A stretch of 64,000 bases of DNA, taken from NCBI GenBank assembly GCA_934293005.1, contig CAKQYA010000012.1, positions 12,161 through 76,160 of the forward strand. The letters run 5' to 3'. The position numbers and the translations under genes were made by a program. Source of the stretch: an uncultured Bacteroidaceae bacterium (GTDB lineage Bacteria; Bacteroidota; Bacteroidia; Bacteroidales; Bacteroidaceae). Shown here piece after piece: positions 36,643 to 46,065 of the stretch (its first letter is position 1; each line of letters opens with the position of its first letter). Below the pieces are notes generated by a model. That model saw only the letters and a program-made list of their open reading frames with translations, made no database searches and was not told the DNA's origin.

Positions 36643-38067
36643 ATGAGATTGATTCCCATATACACTTGGAACAGGGAACTGCATTCGATGAAATTAAGCA
36701 GGACAAATTTCAAGAATCAACCATGGGCTGCAGGAGCAATACTTCTTCTGTGCGTGATAGTTGCTATGCTTATAGCCAACATCCCTTACACCTCGCATAT
36801 CTACCACTCCATACTTGAGACAAAACTGTCAATCACAATCACAAACAGCAGATTCGGAACGACCACCCTGCCCAAGGACATGAATGTGGAGAAATTCATC
36901 AACGACATCCTAATGGTGGTATTCTTCTTCACCGTCGGGCTAGAGATTAAGCGCGAGGTGATATGCGGAGAATTATCGAGCGTGAAGAAAGCGATGCTTC
37001 CTGTGATAGCAGCCGCAGGCGGAATGGCTGCGCCAGCATTGATATACAGCGCATTCAATATTGGCACATCCACTGCTGGCGGTTGGGGCATTCCTACAGC
37101 TACCGACATTGCCTTCGCAATGGGAATAATGTCTATCTTAGGCAATAAGGTGCCTGTGTCGCTCAAGATATTCCTGACAGCACTGGCTATTGCCGACGAC
37201 CTTGGAGCAATACTTGTTGTCGCGCTTTTCTACGGAGGCAAGATAAACTTCACCTTGCTTGTCATTGCCATGGTGATTCTTGCCCTAATATGGGTCATAA
37301 ACCGCTTAGGAGAAAAACGCCCGATGTTCTATTTGGTTCCTGCCATAGCAGTCTGGTTCTTGTTCTACTATTCTGGCATACATTCCACAATGTCAGGAGT
37401 TGTGATGGCATTCATGATACCAATGGAAGCTCGCTACCCCCGCCAATGTCTGAGACGCAACATGAACAAATACATCAAGCGTATCATACGTTATGATGAA
37501 GACGCTTTCGAAAGCGGCACAAATTTTCCCAATAGCCCGCAAAGACATTGCCTGCGCCGCATGAGCCATGTGACCAATAATTCCATTGGAATGTCATACC
37601 GACTGGAACATGCGCTCACGCCATTCGTGAATTTCGGCATCATGCCAATATTCGCGCTCGCAAATGCAGGAGTGGAAATACCCGACCTCAGTTTCTTCAA
37701 CATATTCCAGCCATTGCCCTTCGATGGAGTAGGCTTCGCAAGCCTTGGCGTTTTCCTCGGCCTGCTTCTTGGCAAGCCTGTTGGCATTACGATTGCCAGC
37801 TATATAGCCATCAAATGCAAAGTTGGCGAAATGCCGCAGGGCGCATCATGGAAGATGCTTTTTGCTGTGGCTTGCCTCGGAGGCATCGGCTTCACCATGT
37901 CTATTTTTGTCGACACCCTGTCGTTTGGTGAATTGCCTAAGGAACAGATGGCTATGCTGCAAGCATCAGGAAAGATTGCCGTGCTGCTTGGCTCTCTATG
38001 CGCAGGAGTGCTCGGCTCATTGCTGATAAACGCATTCCACAAGTTGGAATCGAAAGGCAAAGCATAA
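36643..38067 (+). CDS. nhaA: Na+/H+ antiporter NhaA
   Basis: 474 residues from the ATG at 36643, or 459 from the in-frame ATG at 36688 (M-K-L-S-R-T-N), which gives a more usual N-terminus. About 11-12 membrane helices. NhaA signatures are present: F-F-F-T-V-G-L-E-I-K-R-E, G-G-W-G-I-P-T-A-T-D-I-A-F-A-M-G and A-L-A-I-A-D-D-L-G-A-I; the adjacent aspartates of A-D-D-L-G-A are the ion-binding pair. It exports sodium in exchange for protons, which complements the Na+-pumping NQR complex encoded nearby. A hydrophilic insertion (about 265-315) lies in the middle. Confidence 0.94.
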   Translation: MRLIPIYTWNRELHSMKLSRTNFKNQPWAAGAILLLCVIVAMLIANIPYTSHIYHSILETKLSITITNSRFGTTTLPKDMNVEKFINDILMVVFFFTVGLEIKREVICGELSSVKKAMLPVIAAAGGMAAPALIYSAFNIGTSTAGGWGIPTATDIAFAMGIMSILGNKVPVSLKIFLTALAIADDLGAILVVALFYGGKINFTLLVIAMVILALIWVINRLGEKRPMFYLVPAIAVWFLFYYSGIHSTMSGVVMAFMIPMEARYPRQCLRRNMNKYIKRIIRYDEDAFESGTNFPNSPQRHCLRRMSHVTNNSIGMSYRLEHALTPFVNFGIMPIFALANAGVEIPDLSFFNIFQPLPFDGVGFASLGVFLGLLLGKPVGITIASYIAIKCKVGEMPQGASWKMLFAVACLGGIGFTMSIFVDTLSFGELPKEQMAMLQASGKIAVLLGSLCAGVLGSLLINAFHKLESKGKA

Positions 38068-38131
38068 CAATCACGATGCCGCTTCAGCAGCTCTGACCTG
38101 CATGCGGCGCATACGACATCACGAATTAACA

Positions 38132-38183
38132 CCAAACGGAAGAAGCCCGCATGCTTTGAGGCATGCGGGCTTCTTCCGTTTGG
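38132..38183. terminator. Long perfect hairpin between nhaA and dnaB
   Basis: Arms at 38132-38154 and 38161-38183 are perfectly complementary over 23 bp (core AAGAAGCCCGCATGC) with a 6-nt loop. There is no immediate T-run; a TTTTT follows about 10 bp later. It sits between convergent genes, so it may serve both. Confidence 0.7.
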
Positions 38184-38244
38184 CATACGGCATTTTTCAT
38201 AATGCCATAAGACTGATTTAGAATATCACATGTGGATGGCCAAG

Positions 38245-39792
38245 TCAAAATGGTGCTTCTGAAGGAGCCGAAGAAGAATCAAGCCCCGCAAAAGCATCAT
38301 CATCCATATTGATCTTCGACTGTGAAGGCTTGATAGTGCCGTCATCACTTGGCAAAGGCGGATTGACATCGTCCAAATTCATGAAACGCGCAAATTCGCC
38401 CACGAAGCGGAGACGCACATCACCAACTGCACCATTACGGTGCTTTGCTATGATAATTTCAGCAACACCTTTCAAGTCGTTATTGTACTGGTCCTTATAT
38501 ATCTTATAATACTCAGGCCTGTGAATGAAACACACCATATCGGCATCCTGCTCAATGGCACCCGACTCACGGAGGTCACTCAACTGAGGACGCTTGCTGT
38601 CAGGACTGTCAGGCGTGCTGCTTGCGCGCTGCTCAACGGAACGGTTCAACTGAGAAAGAGCTATAATGGGAATATTCAATTCCTTAGCCAATCCTTTGAG
38701 TGAGCGAGAGATGGTCGAGACCTCCTCCTGGCGCGAATTATACGTCATGCCAGAAGCATTCATAAGCTGAAGGTAGTCGATGATGATCATCTGAACGCCA
38801 TAATCGCGGACCAGTCGGCGCGCCTTTGTGCGCAACTCAAAAACGGATAGCGATGGAGTGTCGTCGACATAAAAAGGCGCACCATACAACGAACGCATCT
38901 TATAGCCCAACTGACTCCATTCGTAAGGCAGCAAACGGCCACTTTTGATTTTCTCGCCAGGAATCTCGCACACGTTGACCAGCAAGCGGTTGACCAGCTG
39001 TACATTTGACATTTCAAGAGAAAACATTGCTATCGGAATCTGATGGTCAACAGCCATGTTGCGTGCCATGGAAAGCACAAATGCCGTCTTTCCCATGGCT
39101 GGACGGGCAGCAATGATTATCAAATCCGAATTTTGCCATCCAGAGGTCATCTCGTCAAGTTTGTCAAATCCTGAAGTGAGGCCAGACAATCCATCCGTGC
39201 GCGCCGCTGCCTTTTGCAGCATTTCATATGCTTCATTGATGACAGGGTCAATCTGGGTGAAGTCTTTTTTCAAGTTAGATTTTGACAGCTCAAAGAGTTT
39301 GCCCTCGGCCATCTGCATCAATTCCTGAATGTCTTGCGACTCATCAAACGCCAGTTTCTGTATATTGCTCGTATATGTGATCAGATCACGCGCAAGAGCC
39401 TTTTGAGCCACTATGCGGGCATGATATTCCAGATGCGCAGAAGAAAGCACCGAGCGAGACAAGTCTGCTATATACGCAGCACCTCCGGCATTTTCCAAAT
39501 CGCCTGTCTTCTGCAACTGCTCCACCACTGTGAGCACATCCACAGGAGCGTCGAGGCCCACCAATGTCTGTATCGCCTGAAAAATGATTTGATGCTTTTT
39601 CTCGTAAAACGAATGTGGCTTGAGGAAATCGGCCACCACTCCAAATGCATCCTGCTCAATGATGCATGCTCCAAGCACAGCCTTCTCAAAATCCACCGCT
39701 TGGGGTTGCACTCTTCCCAACTGCATCAAGGCATCTTCTTCACTGTTGCGAGCAGATGACCGTCGTCTTGTAGTTTTAGTTTGTTCTGCCAT
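38245..39792 (-). CDS. dnaB: Replicative DNA helicase DnaB
   Basis: 515 residues. The hexameric helicase that opens the replication fork. N-terminal DnaB domain (about 30-130; F-E-K-A-V-L-G-A-C-I-I-E-Q-D-A-F), then the RecA-like helicase domain with Walker A A-A-R-P-A-M-G-K-T-A (about 225), Walker B I-I-I-D-Y-L-Q-L-M, and the S-L-K-G-L-A-K-E-L-N-I-P-I-I-A-L-S-Q-L-N-R motif. No intein. The ATG at 39792 is chosen over an in-frame GTG at 39801. Bacteroidetes-type promoter box at 39852. Confidence 0.97.
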   Translation of the reverse strand: MAEQTKTTRRRSSARNSEEDALMQLGRVQPQAVDFEKAVLGACIIEQDAFGVVADFLKPHSFYEKKHQIIFQAIQTLVGLDAPVDVLTVVEQLQKTGDLENAGGAAYIADLSRSVLSSAHLEYHARIVAQKALARDLITYTSNIQKLAFDESQDIQELMQMAEGKLFELSKSNLKKDFTQIDPVINEAYEMLQKAAARTDGLSGLTSGFDKLDEMTSGWQNSDLIIIAARPAMGKTAFVLSMARNMAVDHQIPIAMFSLEMSNVQLVNRLLVNVCEIPGEKIKSGRLLPYEWSQLGYKMRSLYGAPFYVDDTPSLSVFELRTKARRLVRDYGVQMIIIDYLQLMNASGMTYNSRQEEVSTISRSLKGLAKELNIPIIALSQLNRSVEQRASSTPDSPDSKRPQLSDLRESGAIEQDADMVCFIHRPEYYKIYKDQYNNDLKGVAEIIIAKHRNGAVGDVRLRFVGEFARFMNLDDVNPPLPSDDGTIKPSQSKINMDDDAFAGLDSSSAPSEAPF

Positions 39793-39851
39793 TTCTTTCA
39801 CGTTGCTCCGTCAATAATGGACGGATTTAGTCATAAGTATTTTTAGTCTTG

Positions 39852-39859
39852 CAAAATTA
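39852..39859 (-). promoter_or_regulatory. Promoter -7 box for dnaB
   Basis: Reads TAATTTTG on the minus strand, about 60 bp upstream of dnaB. Confidence 0.65.
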
Positions 39860-39956
39860 GATATTATTTTCCAAACGAACAAAGATAAGCTTTAAAAAAA
39901 TAATATCATATCCATATTTATGCCTTTATAAATTTCTATGTTTAATTAAAAATTGC

Positions 39957-39964
39957 TAACTTTG
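39957..39964 (+). promoter_or_regulatory. Promoter -7 box for the nqr operon
   Basis: TAACTTTG matches TAnnTTTG, giving a leader of about 115 nt before nqrA. Confidence 0.65.
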
Positions 39965-40081
39965 TAGCGATTTTCTGTGCTGTGCACAAACATGGCTATT
40001 TTACCCTACTTTGGAATGCATGGAAAACCATCCAAACAGCGCAAATCTGAAGAAACTAACATCAAGTTAATATTAACAAAT

Positions 40082-41425
40082 ATGGCGAATGTAATTAAGC
40101 TAAAGAAAGGCCTCGACATCAATCTCAAAGGAAAGGCTGCATCTAAGGTCACTGCCACAGAAGCATCTAAGACTTATGGTCTTATTCCAGATGCCTTTTG
40201 GGGCATGAAGCCAAAAGTTGTAGTTAAAGAAGGAGATGAAGTCAAGGCTGGAGATGCTTTGTTTGTAAACAAGTTGCATCCCGAGATGAAATTCGTCTCT
40301 CCTGTATCGGGCAAAGTAGTGCTTGTGGAGAGAGGCGAGCGTCGTAAAGTTTTAAGCGTTCAAGTTGAAGCATCTGCCACCCAGCAGTATGTAGACTTCG
40401 GCAAGAAGCAAGTGAATTCGCTCAATGCAGGTGATGTGAAGGCAGCCCTTCTCGAAAGCGGTCTGTTCTCTTTCATCATTCAGCGTCCTTACGCTGTTGT
40501 CGCAAATCCCGATGACACGCCTAAGGCGATTTTCATTTCTGCATTCAGCGACATGCCTCTTGCAGCCGATGTGAACGTGGCTCTCAAAGGCAAAGAGAAA
40601 GACTTCCAGACAGGAGTTGACGCCCTTGCCAAGATTGCCAAAGTTCATGTGGGAATCAAATCTGGTTCAATCCTTGCTTCCACAAAGAACGCCGAGGTCA
40701 CTGAATTCCAAGGAAAATGCCCTGCAGGAAATGTTGGAGTTCAGATTAACCATATAAGCCCTGTCAACAAGGGAGAAGTGGTTTGGACGCTCGCAGCAGA
40801 GGAAGTGGCAATGATAGGCCATCTCTTCAATGAAGGCAAAGTTGTCTTGGAACGCAACATAGCTGTTGCTGGATCGGAAATCAAAGACCCACAGTACAAG
40901 ACAGTAATGATTGGCGCAAGAATAGGAGACATCGTCAAGAACAACGTCAACACAGACAAGAAGGTTCGCCTCATAGACGGCAACCCTCTCACAGGCGTGC
41001 AGACATCTGCCGATTCATTCCTCATGGCACACAGCACAGAAGTAACTGCCATACCTGAGGGTGACAACGCCGACGAACTCTTTGGCTGGATAGCACCACG
41101 CCTCAACGAGTTCTCCACAAGCCGTTCATACTTCACATGGCTCCAGCCAAAGAGCAAGGAGTATGTGCTCGACGCTCGTGTCAAAGGCGGACATCGCCAC
41201 ATGATTTTCAGCGGTGAATATGATTCAGTATTCCCAATGGACATCTATCCAGAACAACTTGTCAAAGCAATCATCTCCGGCGACATAGACCGCATGGAAG
41301 CATTGGGCATCTATGAGGTTGCGCCTGAGGACTTTGCCGTGGCTGAGTTCGTGGATAGCTCTAAAGTAGAACTTCAGCGTATCGTCCGTGAAGGACTCGA
41401 TATGCTTCGCAAAGAAAACGAATAA
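40082..41425 (+). CDS. nqrA: Na+-translocating NADH:quinone reductase subunit A
   Basis: 447 residues from the ATG at 40082 (M-A-N-V-I-K-L-K-K-G-L-D-I-N-L-K-G), the family's normal N-terminus; in-frame upstream codons to 39977 are mostly untranslated leader. NqrA is the cytoplasmic subunit, associated with the quinone site, of the NQR complex that oxidises NADH and pumps Na+ out. First of six consecutive nqr genes. Confidence 0.96.
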   Translation: MANVIKLKKGLDINLKGKAASKVTATEASKTYGLIPDAFWGMKPKVVVKEGDEVKAGDALFVNKLHPEMKFVSPVSGKVVLVERGERRKVLSVQVEASATQQYVDFGKKQVNSLNAGDVKAALLESGLFSFIIQRPYAVVANPDDTPKAIFISAFSDMPLAADVNVALKGKEKDFQTGVDALAKIAKVHVGIKSGSILASTKNAEVTEFQGKCPAGNVGVQINHISPVNKGEVVWTLAAEEVAMIGHLFNEGKVVLERNIAVAGSEIKDPQYKTVMIGARIGDIVKNNVNTDKKVRLIDGNPLTGVQTSADSFLMAHSTEVTAIPEGDNADELFGWIAPRLNEFSTSRSYFTWLQPKSKEYVLDARVKGGHRHMIFSGEYDSVFPMDIYPEQLVKAIISGDIDRMEALGIYEVAPEDFAVAEFVDSSKVELQRIVREGLDMLRKENE

Positions 41426-41437
41426 GCACAAAGCACT

Positions 41438-42586
41438 ATGAGTCTTAAGAAAATTCTTGATAACATGAAGCCAGCCTTCTCAGAAGGAGGCAAGCTAAGC
41501 GCTTTCGGCTCTCTCTTTGACGCAGCAGAGACATTCTTTTATGTGCCGAACGAGACAGCAAAGCCACGTGGCGCTCAAATCCACGACGCCATCGACTCAA
41601 AGCGCTCAATATTTTTTGTAGTAATTGCCCTCATTCCTGCAATCCTTTTCGGCATGTGGAATATAGGCTATCAGCACTATCACATCCTCGGAGCAGAAAT
41701 GAGCCTTATAAGCAATTTCCTCTACGGACTTGCTGTGATATTGCCAAAAATCATAGTGTCATACGCAGTGGGCCTTGGCATCGAGATTGCTATTGCGCAA
41801 TACAAGAAGGAAGAAGTGCATGAAGGTTTCTTCGTCACAGGCATCCTCATTCCTCTCATTGTGCCAGTCAACTGTCCACTTTGGATTATTGCCATCGCCA
41901 CAGCATTTGCAGTAGTGTTCGCAAAGGAAGTGTTTGGCGGCACAGGCATGAACATCTTCAACCCTGCTCTCGTGACACGCGCATTCCTATTCTTTGCCTA
42001 CCCTACCATGATGTCGGGCGACAAAGTATGGGTCAACGGTTCATACATGGATTCCATCAACGGCACAGTGGATGGAATCAGCGCAGCCACACCACTCGGC
42101 CAGCTTGCCGCAGGTGAGCCTGTCACATACGATGCCATGGACACCATCATCGGCACAATCCCTGGTTCCATTGGTGAGACTTCGTTCATCGCAATCATGA
42201 TAGGAGCAGCCATACTCATCTGGGCAGGCATCGCAAGCTGGAAGATTATCATCAGCACATTCGTTGGTGGTGCCATCATGGCATACCTGCTTCCATACGC
42301 AGGAGCAGAAAACTTCGAATGGTGGGAGCAGCTCACAGTTGGTGGTTTTGCCTTCGGCGCAGTGTTCATGGCTACTGACCCAGTCACAAGCCCACGCACA
42401 GAAGGCGGAAAGTGGATATTCGGATTCCTCATCGGAGCAATGGCAATCATCATCCGCGTGCTGAACCCAGGTTATCCAGAAGGCATGATGCTCGCCATTC
42501 TTCTCATGAATGTCTTCGCACCACTCTTCGACTACTTCTTCGTTCAGTCAAACATCAACAAGCGTGCTAAGCGCGCTGTAAAATAA
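41438..42586 (+). CDS. nqrB: Na+-NQR subunit B
   Basis: 382 residues with about ten membrane helices. It carries one covalently bound FMN; the attachment threonine is in G-I-S-A-A-T-P-L-G-Q (about residue 210). Also binds riboflavin and forms part of the Na+ path. 12 bp after nqrA; its stop overlaps an ATG of the next frame. Confidence 0.95.
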   Translation: MSLKKILDNMKPAFSEGGKLSAFGSLFDAAETFFYVPNETAKPRGAQIHDAIDSKRSIFFVVIALIPAILFGMWNIGYQHYHILGAEMSLISNFLYGLAVILPKIIVSYAVGLGIEIAIAQYKKEEVHEGFFVTGILIPLIVPVNCPLWIIAIATAFAVVFAKEVFGGTGMNIFNPALVTRAFLFFAYPTMMSGDKVWVNGSYMDSINGTVDGISAATPLGQLAAGEPVTYDAMDTIIGTIPGSIGETSFIAIMIGAAILIWAGIASWKIIISTFVGGAIMAYLLPYAGAENFEWWEQLTVGGFAFGAVFMATDPVTSPRTEGGKWIFGFLIGAMAIIIRVLNPGYPEGMMLAILLMNVFAPLFDYFFVQSNINKRAKRAVK

Positions 42587-42600
42587 TGGAGGACACATAC

Positions 42601-43230
42601 ATGGCAAAATTGAATACAAACAGCAATGCATATACAATAACATATGCCAGCGTGATGGTCATCATCGTCGCATTCCTCCTCGCCTTCGTCGCATCAGCTC
42701 TCAAGCCAACACAAGACAAGAATGTGGCTCTCGACACCAAGAAGCAAGTGCTCGCATCTCTCAACATCCGCGAGTGCGCTGACGTGGAGTCGGAATATGC
42801 AAAGGTTCTCGGCAATCAAGACCAGAACGAAGAAGTTCTCAATGCCACTGTTAACGGTGAGAAGAAACTTGTCATCAAAGTGAAAGGCGCTGGTCTTTGG
42901 GGGCCTATCTGGGGTTGGATTTCCATCAACAAAGATGGAGAGACAGTGTACGGCACCTACTTCAACCATGAAAGCGAAACAGCTGGTCTTGGTGCACGCA
43001 TCACAGAACAGTGGTTCCAAGAAGATTTCAAGGGCAAGAAGATTTTCAATGATGGAAATGTTTCCCTCGGAGTGTACAAGTCGGGCAAAGCACCTGCAGG
43101 CCTCTCAACAGACGACTACGTGGTAGACGCAATCACAGGAGCCACACTCACTTCGAACGGTGTGAACGACATGATCCAGCAAGGTCTCAGCAGCAAGAAA
43201 GACGTCATTGAAATTTTTAAGAACAAATAA
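42601..43230 (+). CDS. nqrC: Na+-NQR subunit C
   Basis: 209 residues. One N-terminal membrane helix (A-S-V-M-V-I-I-V-A-F-L-L-A-F-V-A) and a periplasmic FMN-binding domain with the flavinylation motif T-G-A-T-L-T-S-N-G. The start at 42601 is chosen because GGAGG lies 8 bp before it, whereas the in-frame ATG at 42586 overlaps the nqrB stop and lacks a site. The rest of the reading frame is standard. Confidence 0.94.
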   Translation: MAKLNTNSNAYTITYASVMVIIVAFLLAFVASALKPTQDKNVALDTKKQVLASLNIRECADVESEYAKVLGNQDQNEEVLNATVNGEKKLVIKVKGAGLWGPIWGWISINKDGETVYGTYFNHESETAGLGARITEQWFQEDFKGKKIFNDGNVSLGVYKSGKAPAGLSTDDYVVDAITGATLTSNGVNDMIQQGLSSKKDVIEIFKNK

Positions 43231-43244
43231 GGAGGACAAAGAAT

Positions 43245-43877
43245 ATGAGTTTATTTTCAAAAGAGAATGGCGAAGTTTTCAAGGGTCCGCTCAACCTTAA
43301 CAACCCTGTAGCGGTACAGGTGCTCGGCATCTGCTCTGCTCTCGCCGTAACGTCACAGTTGAAGCCTGCCATCGTGATGGGTCTCTCCGTCACAGTCATC
43401 ACAGCCTTCTCCAATGTGATCATTTCATTAATACGCAAGACCATTCCAAACCGCATCCGCATCATCGTGCAGCTTGTGGTAGTGGCAGCACTGGTAACCA
43501 TCGTGAGCAACATCCTCAAGGCATACGTCTACGATGTAAGCGTTCAGCTGTCTGTCTACGTCGGACTGATTATCACCAACTGCATCCTCATGGGACGTCT
43601 TGAAGCGTTTGCCATGCAAAATGGTCCATGGGAGTCGTTCCTTGACGGCCTTGGCAACGGCCTTGGCTACGCATTCGTGCTCGTTGTAGTAGGATTCGTC
43701 CGTGAGCTTCTCGGCTTCGGCACAATTCTCGGCTTCACAGTCATCCCAGAAGGCGCATACATCACAAGCGGCGGTCTGTACATCAACAATGGCATGATGA
43801 CAATGCCTGCCATGGCGCTCATTCTTGTGGCATGCTTCATCTGGGTGCACAGAATGGTCAACAAAGACATAGAATAA
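43245..43877 (+). CDS. nqrD: Na+-NQR subunit D
   Basis: 210 residues, six membrane helices. Forms with NqrE the half-channel related to RnfE/RnfA, holding the intramembrane iron site. Start preceded by GGAGG within AAGGAGGACAAAGAAT. Motif N-C-I-L-M-G-R-L-E-A and G-L-G-Y-A-F are typical. Confidence 0.95.
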   Translation: MSLFSKENGEVFKGPLNLNNPVAVQVLGICSALAVTSQLKPAIVMGLSVTVITAFSNVIISLIRKTIPNRIRIIVQLVVVAALVTIVSNILKAYVYDVSVQLSVYVGLIITNCILMGRLEAFAMQNGPWESFLDGLGNGLGYAFVLVVVGFVRELLGFGTILGFTVIPEGAYITSGGLYINNGMMTMPAMALILVACFIWVHRMVNKDIE

Positions 43878-43915
43878 CACATTAACCCAATAAAGAAACA
43901 AACAGAAACAGTTAT

Positions 43916-44542
43916 ATGGAACATTTCATCAGTTTGTTCGTCCGCTCAATATTTGTGGACAACATGATATTCGCTTTCTTCTTGGGTATGTGCTCATATC
44001 TCGCAGTATCCAAGACAGTAAAGACATCGTTCGGACTTGGCATAGCAGTGACATTCGTGCTGCTCATCACAGTGCCAGTCGATTATCTGCTCCAGACAAA
44101 AGTGCTTGCTGCAGGTGCATTGGCTGAAGGCGTGGACCTCACATTCCTCGCATTCATCCTTTTCATTGCAGTCATAGCAGGTATCGTTCAGCTTGTCGAG
44201 ATGGTTGTGGAGCGATTCTCACCATCACTTTATGCGGCTCTCGGTATCTTCCTCCCGCTTATCGCAGTGAACTGCGCAATCATGGGAGCATCACTCTTCA
44301 TGCAGCAGCGCATAAACATGGACCCAGCCAGCACACAGTATATCGGTGGTGTGGGCGATTGCATTGCCTACGCGCTCGGTTCTGGTATAGGATGGACTCT
44401 TGCCATCGTAGGTCTCGCAGCCATCCGTGAGAAGATGGCATACTCGGACGTGCCAAAGCCACTCCAGGGTCTCGGCATCACATTCATCACCGTAGGCCTC
44501 ATGGCAATGGCATTCATGTGCTTCTCTGGTCTTAAAATATAA
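43916..44542 (+). CDS. nqrE: Na+-NQR subunit E
   Basis: 208 residues, six membrane helices, inverted-topology partner of NqrD. Signatures A-V-N-C-A-I-M-G-A-S-L-F and F-V-D-N-M-I-F-A-F-F-L-G-M-C. 38 bp after nqrD. Confidence 0.95.
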   Translation: MEHFISLFVRSIFVDNMIFAFFLGMCSYLAVSKTVKTSFGLGIAVTFVLLITVPVDYLLQTKVLAAGALAEGVDLTFLAFILFIAVIAGIVQLVEMVVERFSPSLYAALGIFLPLIAVNCAIMGASLFMQQRINMDPASTQYIGGVGDCIAYALGSGIGWTLAIVGLAAIREKMAYSDVPKPLQGLGITFITVGLMAMAFMCFSGLKI

Positions 44543-44560
44543 TTAAGAAAGGAACAGACA

Positions 44561-45835
44561 ATGGACATACAATTTATCATTTACAGCATCGCAGTGTTCT
44601 TGGTCATTGTGCTTGTGCTCGTGATCATACTGCTTGTTGCTAAGAAATTCCTCTCTCCAAGTGGCAACGTCACAGTTACCATCAACGGAAAGGACAAGCT
44701 CGAAGTGGAACAAGGCTCAAGCCTCCTCTCCACCCTTGCCGCACACGATGTGTACCTCCCTTCTGCATGTGGCGGTAAGGGTTCATGCGGACAGTGCAAG
44801 TGCCAGGTGATTTCTGGCGGCGGCGAGATTCTCGATTCAGAGAAAGGCCACTTCACACGCAAGCAGATTAAAGAAGGCTACCGTCTCGGTTGCCAGTGCA
44901 AAGTCAAGGGCGACCTTGACATCAAGGTACCAGATTCAGTCATGGGCGTCAAGGAATGGGAGTGCACCGTCATTGGCAACCGCAACGTGGCAACATTCAT
45001 CAAGGAGTATAAGGTTGCTCTTCCTCCAGGCGAGCACATGGACTTCGAGCCAGGCTCATATGCGCAGATAAAGATACCTGCATTCCAGATGGATTACGAC
45101 AAGGACATCGACAAGAGCCTTGTAGGCGACACTTATCTGCCAGCATGGCAGAAGTTTGGTCTTTTCGGACTCAAGTGTGTGAACGACACTCCTACAATCC
45201 GTGCATATTCTATGGCCAACTACCCAGACGAGGGCGACATCATCACACTCAATGTGCGCATCGCCACTCCTCCTTTCAAGCCAAAGGATCAGGGACCAGG
45301 CTTCATGGATGTTAACCCTGGTATAGCGTCATCATACATTTTCTCCCTCAAGCCGGGCGACAAAGTTATTATGTCAGGCCCTTACGGAGAGTTCCATCCT
45401 AAGTATGGCACAGGCCGCGAGATGATATGGGTCGGCGGTGGAGCAGGTATGGCTCCTCTCCGTGCACAGATCATGCACTGCCTCAAGACTCTTAACATCC
45501 GCGACCGTGAGATGCACTACTTCTATGGAGCGCGCGCACTCGAAGAGATACCATTCCTCGACGACTTCCTCCAGCTTGAGAAAGACTACAGCAACTTCCA
45601 CTTCCATCTCGCTCTTGACCGTCCAGATCCTAAGGCAGATGCAGCAGGAATCAAATACACAGCCGGTTTCGTAGCTCCAGTGATGGGCGACACTTACCTC
45701 AAGCAGCATGAGTCGCCAGAAGATGTCGAGTACTATCTCTGCGGACCTCCAATGATGGCAAAGACCGTTCTTGACCTCCTCCACTCTCTTGGTGTGGAAG
45801 ACGACATGATTTCATTCGACAATTTCGGTGGATAA
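44561..45835 (+). CDS. nqrF: Na+-NQR subunit F, NADH-oxidising
   Basis: 424 residues. N-terminal membrane helix (about 5-27), 2Fe-2S ferredoxin domain with ligands C70, C76, C79 and C111 (A-C-G-G-K-G-S-C-G-Q-C), then FAD- and NADH-binding domains (R-A-Y-S-M-A-N-Y, G-G-G-A-G-M-A-P-L-R and C-G-P-P-M-M). NADH enters here and electrons pass to NqrB/C flavins. Last gene of the operon; a terminator follows 90 bp downstream. Confidence 0.96.
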   Translation: MDIQFIIYSIAVFLVIVLVLVIILLVAKKFLSPSGNVTVTINGKDKLEVEQGSSLLSTLAAHDVYLPSACGGKGSCGQCKCQVISGGGEILDSEKGHFTRKQIKEGYRLGCQCKVKGDLDIKVPDSVMGVKEWECTVIGNRNVATFIKEYKVALPPGEHMDFEPGSYAQIKIPAFQMDYDKDIDKSLVGDTYLPAWQKFGLFGLKCVNDTPTIRAYSMANYPDEGDIITLNVRIATPPFKPKDQGPGFMDVNPGIASSYIFSLKPGDKVIMSGPYGEFHPKYGTGREMIWVGGGAGMAPLRAQIMHCLKTLNIRDREMHYFYGARALEEIPFLDDFLQLEKDYSNFHFHLALDRPDPKADAAGIKYTAGFVAPVMGDTYLKQHESPEDVEYYLCGPPMMAKTVLDLLHSLGVEDDMISFDNFGG

Positions 45836-45926
45836 CACATTCACCATCACAAGAATGACACATTATACAACGAAGCTTACACTCACACGCACAACAAATG
45901 CGTCGTGACAGAGTTTATCACAAACA

Positions 45927-45964
45927 AGAAGGGCGTGCCAAGACTATTGGTTCGCCCTTCTTTT
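45927..45964 (+). terminator. Terminator of the nqr operon
   Basis: AGAAGGGCG pairs with CGCCCTTCT, with an inner CCAA/TTGG pairing in the loop, followed by TTTT. Confidence 0.8.
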
Positions 45965-45983
45965 AACCCAAATCGGTCATTAG
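45965..45983. repeat. MITE-like terminus, solitary (copy B)
   Basis: AACCCAAATCGGTCATTAG occurs directly after the nqr terminator. No matching right end lies nearby before copy C. Confidence 0.6.
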
Positions 45984-46065
45984 ATTTCAAATCTTATAAA
46001 AGGATTGCAAACAAGGAAAACATAAAAACAAACGCACTACCCACTTTTTGCGACATCAACACATT